Source of the DNA: Desulfarculales bacterium UBA702
Lineage (GTDB): Bacteria > Desulfobacterota > Syntrophobacteria > Syntrophobacterales > Syntrophobacteraceae
Reading direction: 5' to 3'
DNA: 64,000 nt
Assembly: GCA_002298165.1 (NCBI GenBank)
Contig: DBMI01000088.1
Location: 32,743-96,742 of the forward strand
Shown: in pieces, positions 54,877-64,000 of the stretch
Numbering within the stretch: position 1 is the stretch's first letter
How the letters are laid out: every line of letters starts with the position of its first letter
The notes under the pieces: model-generated
What the model was told of the DNA's origin: nothing
Database searches by the model: none
What the model saw: the letters and a program-made list of their open reading frames with translations, nothing else
Made by a program: the position numbers and the translations under genes

Positions 54877-56079
54877 TTACAGACCAATAATGTTGATCAT
54901 GTTGAGGGTCGGGTATACCACTGAGAACACTATGTTCAGGAACTTCTGGAGTTCGGCCGCAGAGGCATTGGAAATGTACAAAAGATCCTTGTCCTTGATC
55001 GGGAATTCCTGCGCGGCGAAAAACACCGCCGGGTCCTTGAGATCGGCCCGGTATATGACCGGAACTTTGCCGCTCGGCGTAGCCATTACGGGCCTGGTAG
55101 GCCAATCCAGGCAATCTGCCGGTTCCAGGCGGAAGATGAACACTCCCTTGGCATCGGCTCGGCTATCCTGAAGTCCTCCCGCGCGTCCCAGCGCCTGGAC
55201 AAGTGAAATCCCAATTGCTTCAAAACTGATTTCTTCATTTTTGCCGCCCGCCCCCAGCACGGTGAAACTGTATGGCTGATGGAGCGCTGTTATCACGTCA
55301 CCGCGATCTAGGACGATATTCTGTTTCGGATCTCGTATAATCGTTTCCAGGGGCATGGAATGCACATTATTCCCGCGGGTCACCTGCAGCATTACCTTGC
55401 TTACAGGCTGCCGCGCACCACCGGCTGCGGCCAGGGCGTCAAGCAGCCTCTCCTTGCCCGGGGTCAGGGGCACCCTGACGCTGGCTGAAACTTCTCCCAC
55501 AACCGTAACGACGTTGCTGGTGTTCCGGGAGAGCCGCACAAGTACCTGGGGCTGGTGCGCAACCCCTCCCAGCTTTTTTGCAATTGCTGCTTCGATCTGG
55601 TGCAGAGTACGGCCGCTTGCCCGGAGTCGCCCGACAAAGGGTACTGTGATAAAGCCGTCGCTGCTCACCATCTGATCGGGAATGACAGTCCCTCGAGAAG
55701 ACGTCGAGCCTACGTTCTCGATTGCAATGCTGCCGAAAAGCGTGCCCGGGGGCGCTTCCCACATCGAGACTTCGACGTAATCACCGGGGCCGACTACATA
55801 ATCCATTTCTTTGGGATCGGGAAAGAGTTCGGAGAAAAGGCCGTGCTTCTGCCCGTCAAGGAGCTTGCACGCAACCGCACGGTTTATCTCGACTAACTGT
55901 ATTCCGGCGGCAGCCGGTGAGGCCGACGGTGCTTCCAGCACTTCCTTCCTGTTGGGACCCGAAGATGCCAGAAAGCCCGAGCATCCCGTCAATGCGATTA
56001 TGGAAGCCAGACACATTGTTGCCAAGAAGCTGTTTACTATTTTTCTGCGGTATCCCCTTTTCACGCTAGCCCCTCTCAC
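54877..56079 (-). CDS. Capsular polysaccharide export lipoprotein (Wza/KpsD family)
   Basis: Predicted 400-residue outer-membrane export protein. The signal peptide has a lipobox (IIALTGC). The polysaccharide-export domain (YVVGPGDYVEVSMWEAP, then DGFITVPFVGRLRASGRTLHQIEAAIAKKL) is followed by SLBB domains (VTVVGEVSASVRVPLTPGKERLLDALAAAGG). With KpsE it would complete the envelope-spanning channel for KpsMT. Confidence 0.9.
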   Translation of the reverse strand: MRGASVKRGYRRKIVNSFLATMCLASIIALTGCSGFLASSGPNRKEVLEAPSASPAAAGIQLVEINRAVACKLLDGQKHGLFSELFPDPKEMDYVVGPGDYVEVSMWEAPPGTLFGSIAIENVGSTSSRGTVIPDQMVSSDGFITVPFVGRLRASGRTLHQIEAAIAKKLGGVAHQPQVLVRLSRNTSNVVTVVGEVSASVRVPLTPGKERLLDALAAAGGARQPVSKVMLQVTRGNNVHSMPLETIIRDPKQNIVLDRGDVITALHQPYSFTVLGAGGKNEEISFEAIGISLVQALGRAGGLQDSRADAKGVFIFRLEPADCLDWPTRPVMATPSGKVPVIYRADLKDPAVFFAAQEFPIKDKDLLYISNASAAELQKFLNIVFSVVYPTLNMINIIGL

Positions 56080-56116
56080 TGATACTCATGAAGTAATGGA
56101 ATGTAGAATGACCCAA

Positions 56117-58378
56117 TCAAGCATTGGGAGATGCGGCTTCAGCGATTTCCTCCTCGTCGCAGACAGCCTCCTTCATACTCTCGAATTCCAGTTTCAATGC
56201 CTCATTAAACTCTCCACTTATGTTCTCCGACGAGTAATGGGCAAAAAAGAGCCTCATGACGTGATCGATTCCGGCGGCGTTTACCGTTCGAAAGTCGCCA
56301 TTAAAATAGGCACTGCGATTGAAATTCCCAGTAATAATCTCGTACGAAGGAAAATAAAAACAATTGGCATGGCCGCTCGCCAGAGCCTCAGCAGCAACTC
56401 TCAGAACAGATTTGCTGTACGTCGTTGCAACAAGTACATGCCGATTCTCGTAGGTGGCGGCCAGCGGGACCGGTGATACCGTGAAGATGATCCGGGCACC
56501 CGGGTTGAGTTTCGTAAGTTTTTGAACAAACTTTTCGAGGTCTGCAACAACCTCGCTGACCTGGAAGTTTACGAACTCATAGCGCCCGGAATCGATTACA
56601 CCGCCTGCGACTCCGGGCGCCAGGGGAAATACGGCGCCATCCCTGACCGACCTCCACGCCTCTGTCAGCCCCAGCGTAAACACCAGGACATCAAGATTTT
56701 CGAACATCTCCCGGACACAAGCAAAATGTGCTTCCCGCGAAGCTTCAACCGCTTTGGATGTTTTAAATCCTTCCGGTTCCACACGAGGCCGAAAAGGATC
56801 CACGAACCGTCCGTCGGGCCTCAACCAGGCTTTTTCCATAGTATTAAATTCGCCGAAAGCCCGTTCCAAAAGCTGCACGAGCTGGCACGCTGTGTAAATA
56901 TTTCCGTACCTTGCCGAAAAGAGACCGTAGCCCAGGCTCGAGGCTTCTTCCGGCGGCAGGCCGCCGGCATCTTCCGTAACGAAGTAGTTGAACCCGTGCC
57001 GGCGCAAATTTCTGGATATATGCTGCGCGAAGCAGCTCCCGGCGGTCGCAATTCTGGTTTGCCGGTCAAGTTTCAAGCTGGCCGAGACCACGGGATCTAC
57101 TTCCCTCAGTACTGTCCCCCCGATAGCCTTGTGCCAGAAATGGAAGTCGGGCAACCCGTCGTATGGTGTCCTTTTCGGAATATAGAATCTTCGTGAGGTC
57201 GCGGTTTCAGATGGGAGTGTTGCGGCAGGCTTCCTGATGCCCCGCTCCATTGTGGGTGCTTCCAACCGCCTGTAGTGATCGAGATTGCGTCTGCAAACGA
57301 AATCATCCTTATTGTACTTTGAAAATGTCTTGAGGGATGTATCGACGAAGCCCTCGAGGTCAAACATGAGAACCGGTTTATCATGAGGACAATCGGCCCT
57401 GTGCATTTTGAACAGGTAATTTCCGTCTATGCCGAGTCTTTTGCCGATTTCAGGATAAACCGGCCAGACGGGCCCATCCGCAAAATTATCGGCAACATAG
57501 TCCGTTGCGCCGGGAATCGTATCGATGCCGAGCCTGTTCAATATTGCTCCCGCCAGGTCCGCGATGACAAAGAGCTTTGGATGATTCGAGGAGTGCATGA
57601 AGCACCCCTTTTTCTTCCAGGAATCCAGCAAGGAGTCGAGCGGAAAACCAATCGAACTCCCTTCACGCAGCAATCCCTCCACGGCGCTTGTCCAAAAATC
57701 GTAGAAGCCGAGCTCGCTGTAGACTTCATCTCTGAATAGTTCAAGTATTTCGGATTTTTTCATTCCGCGCTGCCAGCCGTAGAAGACCAGTGACGAGTTA
57801 TACTCGATCAAAGGCCCCCTGAGGCGGCCGATCTTATCTTTCGATTCTATGTAGATGAGGTCGGGATGGAACGCCGAAAATTCAACTTTCGGAATCAAAT
57901 GAATCTTGGCACCAGGCAGTGCCGATGCTTTTCCCAGCAACTGCCGAATTTCCTCGAATGGGTGCACCAGTAAGACGTCATGCCCGGTGGCCAATTTGGC
58001 CAAATCAGCATCCATCTCTCCCTGTGCCGCTTTTCGGTACATTTTTGCAGTATATTCAACCGGAGTCGCGGCAACGCTGCCCGACAGCGCCTGCAGGCAC
58101 TTGCTCAGGGGCCCCACCTGACAGTTGCCTACGATCGCTATTCTGATCTTCGAGGTGGCGACATGCTGGCGCGCCTGAGGGAGAGACGGGGGCACTTTCA
58201 TTTCGATCAGGTGCGAATAACGATTCCCCAGGTGGAATTCCCTCGAGCGAAGCATTGTTTCTGCAAATGTTTGCTCGTCTTGCGTATGCATGTGCGCCTG
58301 AATCGTCTCTTCCGACTCGGGTTTCCGACCGAGAAAGTAAATATAGCCCCAGATAACCGCTTCCCTGGTGATAGGCAT
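56117..58378 (-). CDS. WcbI-GSCFA two-domain capsule protein
   Basis: Predicted 753-residue protein. Residues 1-60 (PITREAVIWGYIYFLGRKPE) are a small module shared with the next gene upstream. Residues about 73-340 are a WcbI-type domain (KIRIAIVGNCQVGPLSKCLQ), related to acetyltransferases. From about 430 a GSCFA domain follows (TATAGSCFAQHISRNLRRHGF), an SGNH-like esterase/lipase fold. It probably adds or removes acyl decorations on the capsular polysaccharide. Confidence 0.85.
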   Translation of the reverse strand: MPITREAVIWGYIYFLGRKPESEETIQAHMHTQDEQTFAETMLRSREFHLGNRYSHLIEMKVPPSLPQARQHVATSKIRIAIVGNCQVGPLSKCLQALSGSVAATPVEYTAKMYRKAAQGEMDADLAKLATGHDVLLVHPFEEIRQLLGKASALPGAKIHLIPKVEFSAFHPDLIYIESKDKIGRLRGPLIEYNSSLVFYGWQRGMKKSEILELFRDEVYSELGFYDFWTSAVEGLLREGSSIGFPLDSLLDSWKKKGCFMHSSNHPKLFVIADLAGAILNRLGIDTIPGATDYVADNFADGPVWPVYPEIGKRLGIDGNYLFKMHRADCPHDKPVLMFDLEGFVDTSLKTFSKYNKDDFVCRRNLDHYRRLEAPTMERGIRKPAATLPSETATSRRFYIPKRTPYDGLPDFHFWHKAIGGTVLREVDPVVSASLKLDRQTRIATAGSCFAQHISRNLRRHGFNYFVTEDAGGLPPEEASSLGYGLFSARYGNIYTACQLVQLLERAFGEFNTMEKAWLRPDGRFVDPFRPRVEPEGFKTSKAVEASREAHFACVREMFENLDVLVFTLGLTEAWRSVRDGAVFPLAPGVAGGVIDSGRYEFVNFQVSEVVADLEKFVQKLTKLNPGARIIFTVSPVPLAATYENRHVLVATTYSKSVLRVAAEALASGHANCFYFPSYEIITGNFNRSAYFNGDFRTVNAAGIDHVMRLFFAHYSSENISGEFNEALKLEFESMKEAVCDEEEIAEAASPNA

Positions 58379-58433
58379 TTCTGGACCTCTCAGAGATATG
58401 GAGCAGACATTGACGCCTACCCTAAGGCCTACC

Positions 58434-58748
58434 CTACTGATTGAGCGCCTTCGGCAAGCTTTTTGGCGGCGCCTTACATTCGTGAAGATACCCCGCGGCC
58501 TTGCCGGTAATCCGCAGGTACCAGTCGTCCGTCACCGAACAGCCCTCCTGATCGAGCGAGACCATGCGGGCCCCCTGAGGCAGACCATCCGGCCGGGCAA
58601 CTGCCGGGAACAGCGCGGTCCCCTCATCCACCTCGTCGAACATCGCGGCGTAGATCATATCGACTTTGGCCTCAAGCAGCTTTTGCACCTGGCACCAGAG
58701 GAAATTTCCGCACCTGCGTGGAATCTGGTCGAGGATGGCCCGCTGCAA
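58434..58748 (-). pseudogene. C-terminal fragment of a GH71/GH99-like protein
   Basis: The 104-codon frame encodes only the end of a glycan-processing protein: FLWCQVQKLLEAKVDMIYAAMFDEVDEGTALF, then DDWYLRITGKAA, a pattern known from GH99-like xylosidase/arabinosidase-type proteins whose catalytic barrel is hundreds of residues long. Only about 100 remain, and the frame overlaps the 3' end of the methyltransferase gene. A deletion fusing the two genes is the likely cause. Confidence 0.55.
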
Positions 58749-59770
58749 AGTGCATTCCCCTGAATTTCCAATCCCTGACCTGAGTTTCCGTTTGCCTTTT
58801 CCGCCTCAGGCCTGCCGACTATGAAAGTGTTTGAAATGAATATTTCGCGAGCGCCGGTCAGGTTGTCCTCTCGAATCTCCAGGAGAGCACAGCCTTCCTC
58901 GAGGATGATTTCAAATATCGCCCTCTGGGGGAGACAATGCATCTGCATATCGAGGTCATGGTCTTCTTCAAGCCACTTGGCCGTATCGAAATGGTAGCCC
59001 AAACGATAGGTGGGAACCTGAAATATGGCGATGCCTCCTGAATTTAGCGCGCGCAGAGCATACCTGATGAGTTCCCTTATTACCGGGGGAGGATTGTGCT
59101 GGAAGACGATTGTGGAATAGAAAAAATCGCAGTTTTCCAGGTCTCCGGAAAAAGCCTCCGAGCACAGATGAAATGCCACGTTCCCGACACCTGTTTCATC
59201 CGCGCGCTCCCAGGCGTATGCAAGGTGCCCGGGTGAAATATCGTAGCCGTGGACAAACGCAAACCGCCGGGCAAGTGCCGTAGTGACTCGGCCCACACCG
59301 CACCCGTATTCGACGCATATCTTATCTTCAAGTGGACCCAGTTCGTAGCGATTAAGGACGCGCTCGACCGCGGCTGCTTCACTTTCACCGGATTGCCAGA
59401 AGGCTTCAATGGAACTTTCCAGATTTTCGGGAAGAAACTGGTCATCGGTGAGCACCGAGTAATGCGGCCTGGTATTTCCCAGGTGAGTCCAGGCAGCCTT
59501 GATTTTCGAAATACAGGCCCTAAGCTGTTCTTCGTCTGCTTCCGAATCGATCTGAATTTTCGGAATGTCAAGGGGCAAAGAGCTGGGTGAAGCCAGCTCG
59601 ATTCCTGACTGTCTGGTGAATGCCTGGAATTCCGGCGAACCGGTAAACAAGTTCCTGAGTGTCAGCCTGTCCCGGTGTTTTGTATGATGCAAAATGGCTT
59701 CTTCCGATTCCGGATCTCTTCCAAGAAACATACGGTAGGCCCAGACAACTTCGTCTCGTGTGACCGGCAT
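58655..59770 (-). CDS. SAM-dependent methyltransferase with N-terminal module
   Basis: Predicted 371-residue protein. Residues 1-55 (PVTRDEVVWAYRMFLGRDPE) match the module of the GSCFA gene. The methyltransferase core follows with motif I VEYGCGVGRVTTALARR and FVHGYDISPGHLA, then FFYSTIVFQHNPP. The natural end appears to be near FIVGRPE; the last 50 residues run into the sequence of the adjacent GH fragment and look abnormal. It may O-methylate a capsule sugar. Confidence 0.8.
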   Translation of the reverse strand: MPVTRDEVVWAYRMFLGRDPESEEAILHHTKHRDRLTLRNLFTGSPEFQAFTRQSGIELASPSSLPLDIPKIQIDSEADEEQLRACISKIKAAWTHLGNTRPHYSVLTDDQFLPENLESSIEAFWQSGESEAAAVERVLNRYELGPLEDKICVEYGCGVGRVTTALARRFAFVHGYDISPGHLAYAWERADETGVGNVAFHLCSEAFSGDLENCDFFYSTIVFQHNPPPVIRELIRYALRALNSGGIAIFQVPTYRLGYHFDTAKWLEEDHDLDMQMHCLPQRAIFEIILEEGCALLEIREDNLTGAREIFISNTFIVGRPEAEKANGNSGQGLEIQGNALCSGPSSTRFHAGAEISSGARCKSCLRPKSI

Positions 59771-60045
59771 AGCTGCTCCGTCATTTAGAAATTCATAGAA
59801 GGAAATCCGTGCCGGGTGGGGTGGTTAATCATGCCGGTCACTTCAATATTCTCAAGCTTATTAAAAGTGGAAAAGATCAGACGGGTTTCTTGCGGAATTC
59901 CCGCAAACCCCTCGAGAGCGGGGCGAAGTTCCATCAGGACCCTTGGTTTTCTTTTCAATATTTCCTATCCTTTTTGAGATCCAGGCCGTTGGCCGGTTGC
60001 ATCAAAGTGGTTCGATACGCCTGCACCGGCGGTTCGCCTATTCCC

Positions 60046-60723
60046 TTACGATCCATCAAGGCTGGCCTGACTGGCCGCATGGTTATGATAGAAAACCAAT
60101 GATTCCTCGACGTCCTCGAACATGTGCAGCCTCCCCGCAACCAGTATGGCAACGCGCTCGCAATGGGCTCGAATAAATTCCCCATTGTGGGAGACCATTA
60201 ACATCGCCCGGTCCTTCCGCTTCTCGAACAGCTCGATTCGACATTTTTCATGGAATCGGCTGTCACCAACGGCAATTATCTCATCGATCAGAAAGCAGTC
60301 GAATTCGACAGCCATCGAGAGCGCGAATGCGAGACGGGCGCGCATTCCGGATGAGTATTTCTTAACCGGCTCATTCAGGTAGTTTCCCAATTCCGAGAAC
60401 TCCTGCACGAAGGGAACGGAGCGCCTGAAATCCGCCCCGTAGACCCTGCACACGAACCGCAGATTGTCGATTCCCGTGAGGCTGCCCTGAAATCCTCCGC
60501 TGAAAGCCAGCGGCCACGAAACGCTCATGCCTCGGAAAATCTTCCCGGAGGTAGGCAATTCAGCCCCACTGATAATGCGGATGAGGGTTGACTTGCCTGC
60601 CCCGTTCAGCCCCAAAATCCCTATCTTTTCTCCCATGCCGACCCGCAAGTTGATGTCGTTTAGCACCTTTCGGGGGCCTTTGCGGGTTTCGTAAATTTTG
60701 ACTATGTCAGTCAGCGTTATCAT
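60046..60723 (-). CDS. kpsT: Capsule ABC exporter ATPase KpsT
   Basis: Predicted 225-residue ABC ATPase of the polysaccharide-export class: Walker A GLNGAGKST, signature YSSGMRARLAFALSMA and Walker B CFLIDEIIAVGD. It energises transport of the lipid-linked polymer through KpsM. The ATG overlaps the kpsM stop by 4 bp. A 275-bp non-coding stretch (59771-60045) with small hairpins separates it from the methyltransferase gene. Confidence 0.95.
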   Translation of the reverse strand: MITLTDIVKIYETRKGPRKVLNDINLRVGMGEKIGILGLNGAGKSTLIRIISGAELPTSGKIFRGMSVSWPLAFSGGFQGSLTGIDNLRFVCRVYGADFRRSVPFVQEFSELGNYLNEPVKKYSSGMRARLAFALSMAVEFDCFLIDEIIAVGDSRFHEKCRIELFEKRKDRAMLMVSHNGEFIRAHCERVAILVAGRLHMFEDVEESLVFYHNHAASQASLDGS

Positions 60724-61556
60724 TGCGGCTCCACCCTGCGTGCCGTTTCTCTGGCGAGCATAAGGGCCATCAGCAAAAGCACCATGTTAAAGACTATGAG
60801 GTAGCCGGGGTCCTCGTATGTTCTCTGTACTTCTCCGAGATAGCCGTGTCGCAGCATCTCCGTAACATGCACGGTAGGAAACCACAGGACCGCCCTGGCC
60901 GCTTTCTCGGGCAGCCAATCCACCATAAAGGCGGCGCCCGAAACGGGAAAAAAGAAATATGTGAAAGGGTGCCAGATATGCTCGAACCATTCGAGCCGCT
61001 CAGACATCGAGCCGACGAAAATTCCAAGCCCCAGTGTCAGCCAGATCAGCAGAAGCCACGCTAGTATCATCTTCAGGATATCAACCGGCATTTTTAGCCA
61101 ACCGATGAACATGAAGAAACTGAACAGAACGATCATCGATATTGTCCCACCCGCGATCTCCAGGATTACCCGCGAAAAGTACAAGTCTATGACTCGCACA
61201 TTATGGTGATAGAGCAGGGCCTGGTTTGGCTCGATAGCATGGGAGCAGTGGGTGGACGCATTACGCCACAGCATGACGGTTGAATACCCGGTCATGGCGA
61301 TGGCGGTCACCGGAATCTCTGAGCCATGCGTCGCTTTATGAATCAGGTTCCACAGCAGGGTGACGCCTACGGTGAAGATCATGGGAGCGAGAAATACCCA
61401 CATGAAGCCGAAATTGTAGCGGCCGTACCGGGTGATAACCTCCCGCATCAGAAGTGCCCCGATAACGCGGATCTGAATGCCAAGCGCCTTCAGCAGGGGA
61501 GTTTGCGTAAGTGTATTTGTTTGGGTCTCAGGCACGGTGTTCTCGAACCCCCGCAA
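60720..61556 (-). CDS. kpsM: Capsule ABC exporter permease KpsM
   Basis: Predicted 278-residue ABC-2-type permease with about six membrane helices: FGFMWVFLAPMIFTVGVTLLW, then MIVLFSFFMFIGWL, LAWLLLIWLTLGLGIFVGSM and a C-terminal LIVFNMVLLLMALMLA. The segment RYNFGFMWVFLAPM is characteristic of polysaccharide exporters. It overlaps kpsE by 29 bp and kpsT by 4 bp. Confidence 0.93.
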   Translation of the reverse strand: MRGFENTVPETQTNTLTQTPLLKALGIQIRVIGALLMREVITRYGRYNFGFMWVFLAPMIFTVGVTLLWNLIHKATHGSEIPVTAIAMTGYSTVMLWRNASTHCSHAIEPNQALLYHHNVRVIDLYFSRVILEIAGGTISMIVLFSFFMFIGWLKMPVDILKMILAWLLLIWLTLGLGIFVGSMSERLEWFEHIWHPFTYFFFPVSGAAFMVDWLPEKAARAVLWFPTVHVTEMLRHGYLGEVQRTYEDPGYLIVFNMVLLLMALMLARETARRVEPQ

Positions 61557-62679
61557 CCAGAAGACTCAGGATCCCCCAGGCCATGAGGCCCAGCAAAAAG
61601 GTGGCGAGAACCATCTTTAACCTGCGCGGTTCTATTGCCACGTCAGGCATGTTGGGATTGACGATCCTCTCCAGGTACATTTGCTTTCGCATAGCCTCGT
61701 TTCGCGCCGCTTCAAGGGATTCGAACGCCACAACCAGTTGCTTGTCCGCAAATGTCTGGTCCAGAACGAGCCGCTGGTATTCGATTGCATGACTGCTTAG
61801 AGAGGACTGCGCCCCCGCAACCTTGGCGGTCTCGGCCTTCACTTCATCGTTCAAAAGCTTGATCCGCTCCTGGAGCACGGCAATCGAGGGGCTATTGTGA
61901 CTGGCGCTCCGAATCTGCGCCAGCTGGGTCTTCGCGGAAATCAGTTCATCCTGAAGTTTCGAAACCTGATGCAGCTGAATGCCGGATTGCGTGGTTGTAT
62001 CGTAGATGCCTTTTTCGGTGCGGTATTTGGAAAGGGCAAGAGCGGCATTTTTGGCATTGATTTCAGCCGTTGCGACCTCCGTCCCGGCAAACTGGATCAT
62101 ATCATGGCTGGCGCGTTCATTTAGCTGGTTTACCAGGTCTTCGCCCATCTCCAGAAGCATCAGATTGATCTGGTAGGCCATTTCGGGGCTGAATGCTTCG
62201 ACACTCAGAGTGGTTATGGACGATGAAGACTCGATTGTGGCGGTAAGGCGCTTCTGATAGTATTTGTAGAGAGCCTCGAAACTGGTATCCCAGTCCAATC
62301 CGCCAAAACGCATTATTCTGTCGACATTAGGGCTGCTGAAAGCCTTTGACAGCCCCAGCTTTTCTTCAAGCCGACCCAGAGCGTCCCGGGAAAGCACGTA
62401 GTCGTGAACCGCGTTCGAATCATCCATGGATCGTGAAAGGCCGGCGCTTTGCATAATGAAGCCAATGCTCGAGCTGACGGTCTGACGTTGAGGGCTGCGG
62501 ACAACAAATCGGGATTCGGAAATATAGATGTCGGAGGCAATGAGGCCGAAGTAAAGACAGGCCAGGATTGTCGGGATTATCACCGTCAAAAGGCACAGGC
62601 CATTGACCTGGGGAAGTATCTTTCTGGCCTGACGGGTGACAGGTTTTGCTGCTTCCTGCTCGATTGCATGATTTGTCAT
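61528..62679 (-). CDS. kpsE: Capsule export inner-membrane protein KpsE
   Basis: Predicted 383-residue Wzz/polysaccharide co-polymerase-type protein with membrane helices at about 28-52 and 350-375 flanking a long periplasmic coiled-coil domain (KLQDELISAKTQLAQIRSAS). KpsE family hallmarks are YISESRFVVRSPQ and PNMPDVAIEPRRLKMVLATF. First gene of the leftward capsule operon; it links KpsMT to the outer-membrane export protein. Confidence 0.92.
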   Translation of the reverse strand: MTNHAIEQEAAKPVTRQARKILPQVNGLCLLTVIIPTILACLYFGLIASDIYISESRFVVRSPQRQTVSSSIGFIMQSAGLSRSMDDSNAVHDYVLSRDALGRLEEKLGLSKAFSSPNVDRIMRFGGLDWDTSFEALYKYYQKRLTATIESSSSITTLSVEAFSPEMAYQINLMLLEMGEDLVNQLNERASHDMIQFAGTEVATAEINAKNAALALSKYRTEKGIYDTTTQSGIQLHQVSKLQDELISAKTQLAQIRSASHNSPSIAVLQERIKLLNDEVKAETAKVAGAQSSLSSHAIEYQRLVLDQTFADKQLVVAFESLEAARNEAMRKQMYLERIVNPNMPDVAIEPRRLKMVLATFLLGLMAWGILSLLVAGVREHRA

Positions 62680-63443
62680 GGCATCTGCTTTTTTCTTCAG
62701 AAGATTCTGTTGCGTTTCCGGCTTTTTCCTGGTTCTTTTCGGGATTTTTTTTCGGCGATGCCTGCCTTCATTTTCTCAGCATCTTTGTTTGCAATTGCCC
62801 CTTTGTGGCAAGGAGGTCAATTGCACGGATTTGATCTTTATAGGCATTTGAGGCTTTATCTTCTTCCCGATTGATTTTGGAACTCATCAGAGTAATTGCC
62901 TTAGGAATGAAACTGAAAGATGAGAAATTTACCTGTTTCTGCTCACCTTCTCATCGAGGGACTGATTTGGTTATTTTTTCGAGATGTAGTCACCGCATCA
63001 ACCCGTGCTGGGAGTTGATGGAAATACTGACGGATTTCAAATTGTCCGGTTACCGGCAAAGTTTCGCAATGGCTATACCGGAGTTGCCTTGCTGTTGTAA
63101 TCCATCTATTGGCTTCTTTTCCTGGTTAGTTGAATGACTACAGTGCGATGAGAGGGGTCCCCTTACGCGACCCTTTTCATGTGGAGATTCACTCATTGAT
63201 GAAAGATTGTTAAGGTTGGTGAAGGTAGAAGTAAATACAATGTTGAGGGTATTTTAGGGGGAGGAAGCAATGGACATCAGAGTAGAATGATTAGCTATGC
63301 TAAAGCTGCAACTCAATAAATATCAGCATGTTATTTCAGTATGCACGCTTTAAAAATTAGGTAGGAATGGTTCTTCTCTGGACTGCGGGACCATGAGCTT
63401 TTTCGGAATTCACCCAGGCGTGCTCATGAACCCGCTTAGGCTT
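62680..63443. other. Upstream region of the capsule operon
   Basis: 764 bp without a convincing gene; the plus-strand frames here are Phe- and Cys-rich and look random. It should contain the kpsE promoter. I did not find a JUMPstart/ops element or a clear sigma-70 or sigma-54 promoter. Confidence 0.4.
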
Positions 63444-63800
63444 TCAGCCGCCAGTGGGAAGCCCCCCTCGGAACATGAAGTATGCGGCGCCGATCAGGCA
63501 AATGCCGGCCCATAGATAATCCAGCTTCAGGGGTTCTTTCATGTAGAAAGTCGCAAAGGCAGCGAAAACCGCCATTGTGACCACTTCCTGTATTATCTTG
63601 AGCTGGCCGATGTTAAAGTATTGAATGCCGATGCGGTTGGCTGGAACCTGCAGAGTGTATTCGAAAAAGGCTATCCCCCAGCTAACGAGGATGACAAAAA
63701 TAAGAGGCTTTGCGCTCATATTCTTAAGATGCCCGTACCAGGCAAAGGTCATGAACAGATTGGAAAAAACGAGCAAAGCAATTGGTTTGAACATCTTCAA
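63444..63800 (-). CDS. DUF486/DMT-family small membrane protein
   Basis: Predicted 118-residue protein with four hydrophobic helices; MFKPIALLVFSNLFMTFAWYGHL and FEYTLQVPANRIGIQYFNIGQLKIIQE are characteristic of the DUF486 (drug/metabolite transporter-like) family. Transport substrate unknown. It is a single gene, not linked to the capsule locus. Confidence 0.92.
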   Translation of the reverse strand: MKMFKPIALLVFSNLFMTFAWYGHLKNMSAKPLIFVILVSWGIAFFEYTLQVPANRIGIQYFNIGQLKIIQEVVTMAVFAAFATFYMKEPLKLDYLWAGICLIGAAYFMFRGGLPTGG

Positions 63801-63925
63801 CCCTTACGCAAAACTTTAATACCAGATCCATTTCAAGTGTAGCATAGCCCCTATGGGCGTTCTTTCGCGATCCGGTTATCCCTCATACCCCCAAACGTTA
63901 AGTTGATGAACCTGCATCTCCCAAA

Positions 63926-63958
63926 AATTAAGCCCTTCCGATTTGGATGGGCTTAATT
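63926..63958 (-). terminator. Intrinsic terminator of a gene beyond the right edge
   Basis: Perfect 10-bp stem AATTAAGCCC/GGGCTTAATT with a 13-base loop, followed on the minus strand by TTTGGG (a run of five Ts with the stem end). It would end a leftward transcript whose gene lies outside the window. Confidence 0.65.
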
Positions 63959-64000
63959 ATTCCGGGGTTATTTTTTTGGACTGAATGGTCGGGACGAGAG

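Overview
The window looks like a chromosome segment of a deltaproteobacterial-type bacterium (Desulfobacterota or close relative). The evidence is indirect: a group-2-type (Kps) capsule exporter, a type II secretion system (T2SS), PEP-CTERM proteins, several sigma-54 activators with matching -24/-12 promoters, and a radical SAM/SPASM peptide maturase next to a tiny precursor gene. No rRNA or other phylogenetic marker is present, so the lineage is an inference.

Region 1 (1-44565) appears to be an integrated element. A tRNA-Pro(TGG) gene (276-350) is followed by a tyrosine recombinase reading toward it and a replication module on the minus strand (primase/helicase, replication protein, small AlpA-like protein). 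The last 26 bp of the tRNA gene (325-350) recur exactly at 44540-44565, which gives a candidate island of about 44.2 kb. Phage-like remnants and a small DNA-binding protein sit just inside the right end. The cargo, in order, is: a complete T2SS operon (7111-15198, minus) with a secreted protein gene just upstream (15402-16874); two solitary ParB-like genes (17411-19643); the secretin gene gspD (19920-22088, plus); a small regulator pair and a cold-shock protein; a radical SAM peptide-modification locus (24426-31006, minus); two HTH-STAND ATPases (31242-36429, plus); a TonB-dependent receptor with a sigma-54 response regulator (36477-39943, minus); a degraded stretch (40000-42730); and two PEP-CTERM protein genes (42955-44001, plus).

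The most interesting locus is 24426-31006. On one strand it holds a sigma-54 enhancer-binding protein, an orphan family-5 solute-binding protein, a 29-residue precursor peptide with a CC motif, an attenuator-like hairpin, a radical SAM/SPASM maturase and a membrane histidine kinase. Upstream of the precursor are a 10-bp perfect inverted repeat (28169-28198), a -24/-12 element (28060-28074) and a 22-bp near-perfect palindrome (28027-28048) that starts at the predicted transcription start. I read this as a switchable, ribosomally made, post-translationally modified peptide, possibly a signal.

A second interesting locus is 31242-36429. Two STAND NTPases with clearly homologous N-terminal HTH domains but different NTPase and sensor modules (NB-ARC-like with TPR; NACHT with pentapeptide repeats) are arranged in tandem. 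The first carries an apparent frameshift near 33870, and its restored reading frame ends in a TAATG overlap with the second.

Region 2 (44566-51300) is an AT-richer accessory stretch: an antitoxin with a decayed toxin, a secreted discoidin-like protein, a HEPN-like protein, a chemotaxis receptor and a flavin-binding protein. Region 3 (51304-62679, minus) is a capsule locus: kpsE, kpsM, kpsT, a methyltransferase, a glycoside-hydrolase fragment, a WcbI-GSCFA protein, a Wza/KpsD-type export protein, a glycosyltransferase, a single-module KpsC and a KpsS. The window ends with a DUF486 membrane protein gene and a terminator for a gene beyond the edge.
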